Source: Scenedesmus sp. ARA3
Taxonomy: Eukaryota > Chlorophyta > Chlorophyceae > Sphaeropleales > Scenedesmaceae
NCBI GenBank assembly: GCA_004335835.1
Contig: RWJK01001844.1
Span: forward strand, 1 to 64,000
Direction: 5' to 3'
Length of the DNA stretch: 64,000 nt
Shown here: piece by piece, positions 23,373-33,719 of the stretch
Layout of the letters: each line of letters starts with the position of its first letter
Position numbering within the stretch: the first letter of the stretch is position 1
The notes under the pieces: generated by a model
Seen by the model: only the letters and a program-made list of their open reading frames with translations
What the model was told of the DNA's origin: nothing
The model's database searches: none
Position numbers and translations under genes: made by a program

Positions 23373-26300
23373 TGGTTTGCAGGCAACTACGTGCTGGCTG
23401 GTGGCGGCGTGGACGTGGCGCTGTGGTCCTCCCAGGTGCTGCCACCCAGCCAGCAGTTCGTCACAGGCACACGGCCAGACGGCTCGCCCAGCTACGCCAG
23501 CTACGACCCCACAGGTAGGCAGGGCAATGGGACGGTTTGTCAGCCACAATGACCGTTATAACAGTGGCGTTATCACATGTACCTCTTGTGCACGTGCCAG
23601 ACGGCTTGCCCAGCTACGACCCCACAGGTAGGCACTGGTGGTTAGTTGGTTGGTTGGTTGGTTTGGATGGCTCAAGATGATCGTCATGACGACCGTGGAC
23701 CAGCCATCTTTGCACGTGTGCGGTGTGATATGGCCACAGCTGATGGTGTCCGCAAATTGCGTATGACAGGTAGTCGCGGTGTGTGTGGCGTTTTGCGCGT
23801 TTGCTGTCAATTTTCTGGACTGCTTGCAGGTGCAGCTTAGGCTGAGATGCATCATGCAATGCGCGTGGCGCCTGCTGCACTACCCACACAACGCCAGCAC
23901 AGCTTAGCATCAGGTGCACATGCTGCACAGCATCTCAGGGCACACACCTCTGCTCTTGCTGCCTGGTGTCGCCCAACCCCACTGCTGCGGACGCTGCCTG
24001 CTGCTGCCGCCGCCCACCAACCCTGTCTCATCTGCACAGGTGAGAGCACGCGTGGGCTGCCCGCCCCGCAGTACGGCGAGCTCAAAAACTTCGGCTTCGT
24101 GCCCAAGCCCGGCAGCAGCGTCACCATGTACGACTGGCAGCGATTCGTACCTACGAGCGTTATCACGCAGCATATTCCGGCTGCGGTTTTGGCGCAATAC
24201 CTCGACAACGACACGCTCGCGATGCTCGCGCCGGATGCTGCCGGAGCCGTCAAGACGCAGCGCACGCTGGTGGGCTGGCAGCGTGCTATTCCTGCAAGCA
24301 TAATGCTGCAGTACGTTCCTGGTGAGGTGCTGGCACAGTATGTGCCCGAAGGAGTGGTCATGGCAACCACTGGGCCCACAGACTCCCCACTGTCAAAAAC
24401 AGCACAGCACCCGGCAGCTGCCGGAAGTTCCAGCAAGGACAGCACAGACAGCCCTAGCCCGGCAGCAGCGGCGCTCCCGGCCAACAGCAGCAGCGGCAGC
24501 GGTGAAGTGATAGTGGCTGCTGCTCTGCAGAAGCCTCGCAGCGGCCTGGCAGGCTTGTTTGACGATCTGGCGGGATCCAGGAGCCGAGAGCAGCAGCAGC
24601 CGCTGCCTACCAGTGCCTACATCGTGCCTGCGCAGCAGGTGCAGCCTGGCCAAGTAATGCCAATGCAGCAGCAGCAGCAGATGGTGCTGGTGCAGCAGCC
24701 GGACGGATCAGCCTACTACATGCCAGTGACTGCAGTGCGGCAAGCGAATGCACCCGTCGGCCAGCAGCAGTTTGTGGCAACCAGCGTTCAGCAGCAGCAG
24801 CAGCCACAGCAGCCGCAGCAGGTGTTCATGGTGCCAGCTGCTGGCACCTACCCTGCCTACGGGCCTGCTGTTGGCAGTGCGGCGCAGCCTACCACGGCTG
24901 TGGCTGGTGCTGCTGGCCTGTCCACAGACATGCAGGAGGCACTGGACCGCCACAACATGTACAGGTATGATACTGTCACTGCATCTGTACATGTTTGTGC
25001 TGGTATGAACAATGGCAGCGTAGGCAATGTACGAGTACACCACACCAAGTCTCAGCCTTAGTAGCACCACCCAGCCAAACTGGCAACCAACTTGGCGCCA
25101 ACAAGCACGGGGGTGATGCAGTACAGCCGCCAGCGATCAGCCTGATCATCAGTTACGTACGCTTATGCAAATTCATGTGCAACGATTGCTATTGCCAAGC
25201 CACAACCTGCAGCTCGCGAAATTCATTGCAACATGTGGATGGTGTGTCTCACCCTGCTGCTGCTGCTGCTGCTGCTGCAGGCGCCGCCACCAGGCGCCGC
25301 CGCTGGCGTGGGACGCGGCCATGGCTGACCAGGCAGCACAGTTTGCTGCGGGCTGCCCCATGGGCCGATCCGGCAGGGTTGGGCTCGGGGAGAGCCTGGC
25401 CTTCGGCTACCCTGACGCGGCCTCAGCGGTAGACGCATGTGAGTGCCAGTCAATGCGTGTGACTGCCGGGCTTTTCATATTTCAGTACTTCTACGATGCA
25501 GTCATGCGTCTTTTGGCTTCCCTGATGCTGCCTCAGCGGTGGATGCATGCGAGTTCCAGCCTTTTAACTGCTGGATTCTTGCACTATAGGGCGTTGCTGC
25601 TTGGCCGCTGCAGCAGCTGCAGTAGTGCCGGTGCATTGAGTGAATGGATACACATGTTCGCAGATTATGCATGCGCATACTGTGCCACCGCGGCAAGTGT
25701 GCATGGTACATGCAACGTGAAACCATGTGCTGCTGCTGCTGCTGCTGCTGCCTGCAGGGTACGCTCAGGTGGCTGCCTACAACTTTGCAGCGCCCGGCTT
25801 CTACCCTGCTGCTGCCCAGTTCAGTCAGCTGGTGTGGGCGGACAGCGAGCGCGTGGGCTGTGCTGTTGCGGCCTGCTGCAGCATGCCGACGTTCGTGTGC
25901 AATTACTACCCTGCAGGTGGGCAGCGGTTGCTTAAAGGCCATGCGACACATGCTTTCATACAGTGATTGTTCCCCACGGCTGCACATGCACAGCAACACA
26001 TAGGCTGAGCAGCAGCTGCCGTGCGTCCTCACCCGGCGCAGAATATGCACTGCCAGCTGCATGCTGCCCTTACTTGGCGCAGAACATGCAGTGGTAGGCC
26101 GCTCTGGAAGAGGGGTGCTGGCCCAATGGAGTCCAGGTGCAGGCTTCTCACCGTATTGATGCTTTCTGCCAATGTTACAGGCAATGTTGTCGGCCGTGAC
26201 TGGTCCTCCAGCGTCAGGGCTGCAGCAGCAGCCCTGCCCAAGACAGTGGTAGGCGGTGCGCAACCAACAGCAGCAGTGCCTAAACCATCCAGGCCCACGC

Positions 26301-27326
26301 CTGGTGCTGCGCGGGCCTTCTATGCTCGACTTGGACAGCCAGTGGCAAATGACGGCTCTCCCATTTCACGGTCATCAGCTCCTCAGCAGCATGCTGCTGC
26401 TGCGGTGCTGTCACCGGAGCTGCAGGCAGCTGTGGACAGGCACAACAGCCTCAGGTGATTGTGCAGATGAGTTGCACAGCAGCAGGGCCATGGGGCATTG
26501 TGCTGCTTGTTTTGCCCCAATCTGCTGATGCTGCACGGCGTGAAAGGATTAGGTGGTTGCCCAACGAGCCTGCCATTGGCTTGAAAACGAGCTGTGTTCC
26601 CGTCGTGTAACACACAAATGCGAAGCGGTCAGCAGCCAGCTGTGTCGATTGCTGCGTTACAGCACAATCTGCATCAGCCAAGGCAGAGTTTGCCAGCCAC
26701 GCACGCTATACACTAAAATGGCACTTCAGACCTTGTGTGACAATGATTTGTGCTGTGTAACGCGTGTTTGCAGGGCCAAGCATGGCGCACCTGCGCTGCA
26801 GTGGGACGATGCCATCGCCTCAACTGCTCAGTCTTGGGCTGCTGGCTGCCCCAACGGCCACTCAGGCACACGCGGCGTGGGAGAAAATATGGCGGTGAGC
26901 AATGCAGGCCACAATGCAGCCTTCTACAAAAATCTAGCTGGGTTGGTGCTGTGCAGTCATCATCACTGAGCAGGGGGCAGGTGTGCTAGGCACACAGGGC
27001 ATGGGAGAGAACATGGCAGTGAGCAATGCAGGCGGGGGCCATGCATGATGTGATGCAGGCACAGCTTCGTGCAGTGTGGTGATGTTCGCTGTGACGTTGG
27101 CTTCATGCATTGTGTTGCAGTCACAGAGGAGCAGATAGGGTTGCAAAAGCAGCATTGCTTGCAGCAGGCCGATCAGATTAGGCAACGGCATTGCATACAT
27201 ATATGTGTAAGCTGCTGCAAAGGAGGGGTCACCATGCATGCATTTTAGTCGCTCGGGGGCCAGGCATTTAGGTTGTATGCTGCAGGCTGAGGTTGCTGCA
27301 GTGTTCATAGCACCTGACATGCTGCT

Positions 27327-27377
<51 letters not shown>

Positions 27378-28452
27378 CTGCTGCTGCTGTGTCCGTGTTT
27401 TGTGCACCTGCAGTGGGGCTATGCCAGCTTGGCTGATGCTGTGCAGGCATGGTACGATGAGGTGAGCTGACACCACTACAGCTGCCACAGCTGCCACAGC
27501 ACCAGAGTCGCTGCTTGCTCAGCCTGTCCTGTTTTCTCACCACACCACATCGCCAACAATGCATGGCAACAACGTCTAGGCCAGATGTACACAGACCCAA
27601 CAATCGGCCCTGCGCCCTGACAAGCCCCTATGTATCATAACATATAACAATGGAACATATGCCGCAGGTGAAGCTGTATGACTTCTCCAACCCCGGCTGG
27701 AGCCCCTCCACCGGCCACTTCACACAGATCGTGTGGCTCTCGACCAGCCGCCTCGGCTGCGCCATCAACAGTGCCTGCTCCTGGCCCACCTACGTGTGCC
27801 AGTACGGCCCACCAGGCAACATCCTCGGCACCGATTGGTCAAAGCAGGTGCAGCGCGAGGGCACGCCGCTGCCGCCTGGCCCCACTACCACTGCAGGTCC
27901 GGCACCTGTCAAGCCCCCTCCAACCACCACCACCACCACAACAACAACAGCACCAGCGCCCAAAACATCACCGGTGCCTTCTCCTAAGCCTGTCATTGTG
28001 GCACAGCCGCGGGCATCTCCGTCTCCCAAACCTGCAGTGGTGCCTATCAAGCCCTCGCCCTCTCCCTCACCCCGCCCCGCAGCCTACACAGCCAAGGCCT
28101 CTCCGTCGCCCTCACCCAAGCCATCACCCAAGCCAGCAGCACCAACCTGGCCTGGCTTCATGCCTGTTGTTAAGCCCAAGCCGTCGCCGTCGCCATCGCC
28201 TTCACCTGCTGCTGCTGCTGGCCCTAAGGAGCCTGAGCTGGCGGCTGGCTGGGCTGCACTGAATGGCTTGAGGAAGACGCATCAGGTGAGCGGGCAGGCG
28301 TTGCTGTACACATTGATTCCACAGTGGCAACTAGTATATGTTGCGCTGCTGGCCCAAAGGAGCCTGAGCTGGCGGCTGGCTGGGCTGCGCTGAATCGCTT
28401 CAGGAAGAGGCACCAGGTGAGCTGGTCGCTGCTGCTGCTGCTGCTGCTGCTG

Positions 28453-28498
<46 letters not shown>

Positions 28499-31400
28499 AC
28501 ACCAGCAATATACAGCTGCTATCGGCAGCAAATGCGCTGCAAGCCAGCACCCGCTGCCCCTGGCGCTTGAAAAGCAACACTGCTCACTTTGTGTGTGCCA
28601 CATCTTTTGTCGTTGCTGCTGTGTGTTGCTAGGCGCCTGCCCTGGCATGGGATGAGAAGCTGGCTGCCTCTAATGCTTTGAAAGCCACAGTGCTTAAATG
28701 TGCACTTGTACAACTGTGCTCCATCTTTATATTGCTGCTGCGTGCTGCCAGGCGCCTGCCCTGGCATGGGATGAGAAGCTGGTGGCCTCTGATGCTTAAA
28801 AGGCCACACTGCTTAAATGTGCACTCGTACAACTGAACTCTACCTTCAAATTGCTGCTGTGTGTTGCCAGGCGCCTGCCCTGTCATGGGACGAGAAGCTG
28901 GCTGTCTCTGATGTTTGAAATGCCACACTGCTTAAATGTGCACTTGTACAACTGAACTCTACCTTTATATTGCTGCTGCGTGCCAGGCGCCTGCCCTGGC
29001 ATGGGACGAGAAGCTTGCTGCCTCTGCCAAGGCCTGGGCCGCCACCTGCCAGTTTGCCGTGAGCCGCACCCCCGGTGTGGGTGAGGGGCTGGGCTTTGGC
29101 TACAGCAGCTTACCCGAGGCTGTGCAGGACTGGTATGCCCAGGTGAGGAGGGTGCAGCGGCTGCTGCAGTTCTTTTGCTGATTGTGACATGCGTGCAGCC
29201 TGCCTGCTGGCTGGCTGCGATAGCACGGCTGTCTAGATGCATAGTGCATCAGCCGGCAGGGGTTTGCACTGTAGGTTGCTGTGCACTTGCATGCGTGTGC
29301 TGGGCCCTGCTGTGTTCATGGGGGAGGGATTAGGGTTTGACTAAAGTAGCTGGCCCGAGGCTGTGAAGGACTGGTACGTGATGTGACTGTTATATAACAC
29401 TACGTGCTCCTGCCGCTGCCAGGTGTCCGCCTACAACTTTGCCCAGCCCGGCTGGTCCTCTGACAGCGGCCTGTTCAGCCAGATAGTGTGGAAAGATACA
29501 AAGGCAGTGGGCTGTGCCTTCAACCGCGCCTGCCCCTGGGCCATGTACGTCTGCCACTACTCGCCGCCAGGTGAGGGGCTGCCCTGCGACGCCTGGCCTG
29601 CCTTGCGGCTGTGTACAGCTGCTGTAGAGGTTCATCAGAGTGCTAGCTGCGCTTCAGCTGCCGCAGCTGTTTGGGTGCTCAAAGTCTTGAAGGGCATTTG
29701 TTGGCGCATCCTCAATCGTGCTGTTGCTGCTGCTGTTATGTGTGTGTTTCCTGCAGGCAACATGGTGGGCCCTGGCATTGACTGGTCAAAGCAGGTGCTG
29801 CCTGCCAGTACTGCATCGCCGGCTGCTGCTGCTGTCCCCAAGCCTGCTGCTGCTGCTGCTGCTGCTGTGCTCAAGCCTGGCAGCGGCATGGCCTCCCTGA
29901 TGGACTCCTTCCAGCTCTTTGGCAGCAGAGGCACAAGTAAGTTCGACCAGGCTGATCAACTATGAATTAGAGGCAGTATCAGCATTTGCTGGCCTCAACT
30001 TGAGCACCGTTGAACGGTGCTAGTGCAGTGTTGGTCTGTGCTTTTCTTCAGACACTCCTGTCAATCTTTATCGCTGGGCATCTGTGTCTCACGCATTGCC
30101 TGCCGCTGTGCTGAGATGCCTCCATGTGCTGCCTGCCCTGCAGGCTTTGAGCAGCCTGCCGGCCCAGCTGAGCCTGAGCTGGCTGAAGCCCTAGCAGCCA
30201 CCAATGCATACAGGGCCAGGCACCAGGCCTCCCCCCTGGCATGGGATGAGGAGCTGGCAGCACAGGCTGCTGCCTACCTGGCTGAGTGCCCCACGACAGT
30301 CTCTACGGCACGTGGAGTGGGAGAGAACATGGCATGGTGAGGGCAGCTGCGGTAGTGCAAATGGCCGTGCCAGCCATGGCCACACAGCGAGCAACGCTTA
30401 ACTACTGCACACCAGCCGACATTTTCACTTGGCAGGCAGGGTGCATCCAAATTGACAGCACGGCGATACCACTTTTATTGCATTCATCGTCGAACTGCCT
30501 GCTGCCGTTGCTGATGCCCTCACCTTGTTGCTTGCTGCAGGGGCTTCCCCTCCTTTGCTGCTGCTGTGGATGCCTGGGCTGGCGAGGCGTCCTCCTACAA
30601 CTTCAGCACCCCAGGCTTCTCCCTGCTGGCAGGCCACTTCAGCCAGCTGGTATGGCGCAGCAGCAGCAAGCTGGGCTGCGCTGTCAATACAGATTGCGAG
30701 TGGGGCGCCTACCGCTGCTTGTACTACCCCCCGGGCAATGACATAGCCGCCGACTGGTCGGAACAAGTGATGCCAGATATTGATGCGGCTGCATCAGATG
30801 TTGCGGCGTACTCAAGCTGGACGCCTGCACTGCCAACATCAGCAGATCCTGCAGCAGGTGACAGCAGCAGCAGTGATGCCACACCCATGCCTGCTGATCA
30901 TGCGGCCACATACGTCCCTTTCAATGTACCTGATGGTGTGCCAAGCAGCAGCTTGGTGGTGCCAGACAACTGGAGCAACCAGCAGCAGCAGCAGGAAGAG
31001 GTCACCCCAGAGGAGCAGTCAGTCCCCATCGAGCAGCAGCAGCAGCAAAGCCCTGCAGGCAGTGCTGCTGCCAGCCCTGAGCCACTGAAGGCCGGCACTC
31101 CAGTGCCCACAATGCCAGCAGCGCAGTTCTTCGCCCCACCGTCAGTCCAGCCAGCGCCGCCAAGCGCCACGCCAACTGCACCAGCAACACCTGCAGCACC
31201 AGCTACACCAGCAGCACCTGCTACATCAGATAGCACAGCTGCCACTCCAACAGCACCCTCAGCACCCGCTGATGCACCATCTGCTTCAACTGCCCCAGTA
31301 CAGCAGCCAGCCAGCAGCCCTGCCCCTGCTACTGCCGCACCTCCCACTACACCTGCCACAGACCCATCAGTGCCAGCAGAGTATGCAGCAGTGCTCACTG

Positions 31401-31821
31401 CAACCAACGCATACAGGGCCAAGCACCAGGCGCTGCCGCTGGCTTGGGATGCTGCGCTGGCGGCGCGTGCGCAGGCCTTTGCAGCCGGATGCCCCAACGG
31501 GCACTCGGGTGACAGGGGTGTCGGCGAGAACATGGGTGAGTAGTGATACTGTGATTTTGAAGTTGCTAAGAGGTGGCTTGTGCTGCACGGCTATGTTGTG
31601 CTGCCTCGCACAAATATGCATCCACTGCTGAAGCAGGCTTGAGCAAGTGTTGCCTGCGAGTTACGCTGCCAGCAGTCCAGCCTTGCTCAGCATTGTTTGG
31701 TTTGAAGTATGAGTGCCTATACACATGCCCTCGTCGGCTTGACAGCAGCTTGGGGTTCAAGCACTTACTGCCGCTGTAACACAACACCACTGGCAGCGCT
31801 GCTCATCAGCAAACGCTTGAC

Positions 31822-31864
<43 letters not shown>

Positions 31865-32066
31865 ATGCTGATGCTGATGCTGATGCTGATGCTGCTGCTG
31901 CTGCCCTGCAGGCCACTTCACTCAGCTGGTGTGGAGGGGCACCACCAAGATGGGCTGCGGTCTCAACAGCCGCTGCGGCATGGCTACGTATGTGTGCCAG
32001 TACTCGCCGCCTGGCAACGTGATGGGCATTGACTGGAGCAAGCAGGTGCTGCCAGCCAGGCAGTGA
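21719..32066 (+). CDS. Secreted protein with six tandem CAP (SCP/PR-1) modules, 1661 aa
   Basis: Nineteen exons, all in phase: 21719-21836, 21979-22362, 22657-22703, 23033-23180, 23383-23514, 23601-23627, 24040-24964, 25281-25438, 25758-25916, 26181-26454, 26774-26894, 27414-27461, 27668-28285, 28987-29142, 29423-29570, 29757-29936, 30144-30336, 30541-31535 and 31912-32066. A signal peptide (MAGAKYFALAVLFASLIQIC) opens the protein. CAP modules lie near residues 113-250, 580-715, 775-920, 1032-1165, 1222-1355 and 1563-1661. Each shows parts of the CAP signature: HN-x-LR-x-x-HG, C-P-NGHSG, GENMA, WYDE, YNF-x-x-P-G, GHF-x-Q-(L/I)-VW, then C...Y-x-C-x-Y-x-PPGN and DWSKQV. Introns recur at the same places in the modules (after GENMA, after WYDE, after PPG), which supports one gene grown by module duplication. 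An (SP)n/(KP)n linker follows CAP3, as in hydroxyproline-rich wall proteins. Likely extracellular matrix. The 27-nt exon 6 is optional. Confidence 0.83.
24122..24360 (+). other. Duplicated ~35-residue VLAQY element in the multi-CAP protein
   Basis: Exon 7 encodes two related units between CAP1 and CAP2, at about residues 313-393. Unit 1 reads WQRFVPTSVITQHIPAAVLA followed by QYLDND. Unit 2 reads WQRAIPASIMLQYVPGEVLA followed by QYVPEG. The shared pattern is WQR-x-(I/V)-P-x-S-(I/V)-x-x-Q-(H/Y)-(I/V)-P-x-x-VLAQY. I know no family with it. Codons here avoid the CAG-repeat style of the flanks. Confidence 0.75.
26989..27032 (+). repeat. Copy of the end of multi-CAP exon 11 inside the next intron
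   Basis: This segment repeats the exon 11 tail and its donor (GGCACACgcGGCgTGGGAGA ... ATGGCgGTGAGCAATGCAGG) with few changes, 114 nt downstream of the original at 26875-26908. It keeps the GTGAGC donor but has no obvious acceptor of its own. Confidence 0.85.
27334..27377. repeat. (CTG)n microsatellite in an intron of the multi-CAP gene
   Basis: About 14 CTG triplets on the coding strand followed by a short CTG run, roughly 35-80 nt ahead of the exon 12 acceptor at 27413. Confidence 0.9.
28344..28416 (+). repeat. Copy of the end of multi-CAP exon 13 inside the next intron
   Basis: It repeats the last ~73 nt of exon 13 (coding AAGPKEPELAAGWAALN, then R-FRKRHQ) and the GTGAGC donor, 131 nt downstream. 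The copy stays open in the same frame, so an alternative donor cannot be excluded; the frame between the two donors is closed. Confidence 0.85.
28434..28498. repeat. (CTG)n microsatellite in a multi-CAP intron
   Basis: About 21 CTG triplets with one CTC interruption on the coding strand, just after the duplicated exon 13 tail. Confidence 0.9.
28633..29030 (+). repeat. Four tandem copies of the start of multi-CAP exon 14
   Basis: The acceptor and first ~14 codons of exon 14 (GCGCCTGCCCTGGCATGGGA ...) occur at 28633, 28752, 28871 and 28987, spaced 119, 119 and 116 nt. Only the last copy continues as a full exon. The first three break off after GCTGCCTCT-like sequence into stops and a shared intronic stretch (TGCTTAAATGTGCACTTGTA). 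All four keep an AG acceptor. Confidence 0.93.
31829..31902. repeat. (CTG)n plus (CTGATG)n repeat ahead of the last multi-CAP exon
   Basis: About 12 CTG triplets are followed by five CTGATG units and more CTG, ending a few bases before the exon 19 acceptor CCCTGCAG at 31911. Confidence 0.9.
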
Positions 32067-33719
32067 GTTCGGCCAAGCGTGCTGTGCTGCGGCGCCTGGT
32101 GTATGCACATCAAACAGCAGGAGATGCGGGCTGTGCGCATGGCACGACTGTCTTTTTGCGTCTGTTGAGGTGTGCATGCACAAGCTGTGCCTCACCACAC
32201 CTGGTTTGGAGTTGAGATGGTTGGGGTGACGTGCAAATCAAGCTCACATGCGAGGGTGATTTGTCAGTGCCATAGCACTGCAAAAAGCTGCAGCGTATAC
32301 GCCTTTACATGTGTTGAGTAAGCTATGCCAGATGATGGCTATGGGTAGTCATGTTCATGTAATGCTTGTCGATTGGCTGCATTGTGTGCTGTGGATGTTA
32401 CACTATCTGGTTGTGCTCAGAGGCTGCAATAAGCTACCTGCTGCCTCTGCAAGTGCAAGCATGAGTGATGTGCCTTACTTGTGCTGCATGGCACTGCACA
32501 CCTGTGACGAAGAAGCGGATGTGGGAGTGGCATTAGTACGTGCATGATTCTGCAAGCACTTTGCTGCATTGCGTCACCAGCAGGACTTGTGTCACAGCCG
32601 CTGCCTGCTTGAAGCAGCATTGTGGCTGCACACATAAGTTTTGAGGCAAACCAAGCGACAAGAGATAGCAGGTTGAAAGTTTCAGCATAAACAACGGACA
32701 AAACAGTATGCACATGCGGTGTGTCATCAATTCATCTGCATTTCATACATTTCATAAATTTCATATATTTCATCAGCTGGCTAGCATTGCGCGGCGCCAG
32801 TGAATAAAGGCGGCAGGAGTAGCATTTCGTGTAGCACGTCGGTAGCGTGTGTGTGTTTGTGTGCCTAACAGCAAGTGTTTCCCTGCAGATGTGATCCCTG
32901 TCACAGATAGTATTGTAAGCAGTGCTGCGATAACTGCCGGCGCGTCGGCGCGCGCGGGTAAGTAAAGCTCAGTACGTGGTACAATTGCTAGCTAGCTATT
33001 GTTGGAGTGCCTAATGTGCCATCAAGCATGCTGCTGTTGCACATTGCAGTGGCTATTTATTGTATATGTCTGTGGTCACATCAACAAGCAATCTGTTTTA
33101 TGTGTTGTGACCGCATGCTGCACCGGCACAGCTCTGGTGTGACCCGGTTTGAGATCATGCCATACGGCATGACAAGCTGATGTTTGAAAAACAGCCGGGC
33201 ACACGCTGATGGTGTATGGTGTGCACAGTGACCCGTGTTAGTCTCTTGCACGGTCATGTTGCTTTTAAATAGCTTGTAACCTAAAAACGACTGTTTGGTG
33301 CTGTCATTGCAAGTCTCAATTGCAAGTGAGCAAAGCAGTACGTTGTACTCCAGCCTGGGAGGTGAGCAACTATCAAGCAGAAAACCTGCTACAGTCAGGG
33401 ACTTCGTGCGCTACTTCTTCGTCTTCGGCGCTTTTGTATGCCTATAATATAATGGGATGTGCTTGCAGTGGTGATGTTGAAGCAGGCGCTCTCAGTGCAG
33501 GGGACTGCCTGTTGCAGTAGGGTTGTGGCACAACCCTAAGGGGAGTTGGGATTGCTGGGCAGTCAATTCTGGTGCCTAGTCACCATAATCTGGTGAACAG
33601 ACAAAGTGTTTGACGTCAATCCACCTCTTCTAGCCGTTGTCAACTGCTTGTTCCTTGGTGGAGTGCTTGAGATCGCAGTACAACAAACGAAGCGCCCCGT
33701 TCACACGACAAACAATTCG
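32067..33719. other. Intergenic region
   Basis: 1.65 kb with no recognised gene. It contains a candidate poly(A) signal (32358-32362), an imperfect (ATTTCATA)n tandem repeat at 32735-32775, and a GC-rich stretch with a good GTAAGT donor near 32936-32960 that could belong to a small unrecognised exon. The last part should hold the GNAT promoter. Confidence 0.4.
32358..32362 (+). terminator. Candidate TGTAA poly(A) signal of the multi-CAP gene
   Basis: TGTAA lies 292 nt after the stop at 32066. No closer copy is seen on the plus strand. Confidence 0.38.

Noticed and set aside
33345..33372. Alu-like string (ACTCCAGCCTGGG) that might suggest primate contamination
   Set aside because: Only about 13-15 bases match. 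The flanks do not resemble an Alu element and the surroundings are typical of this genome.
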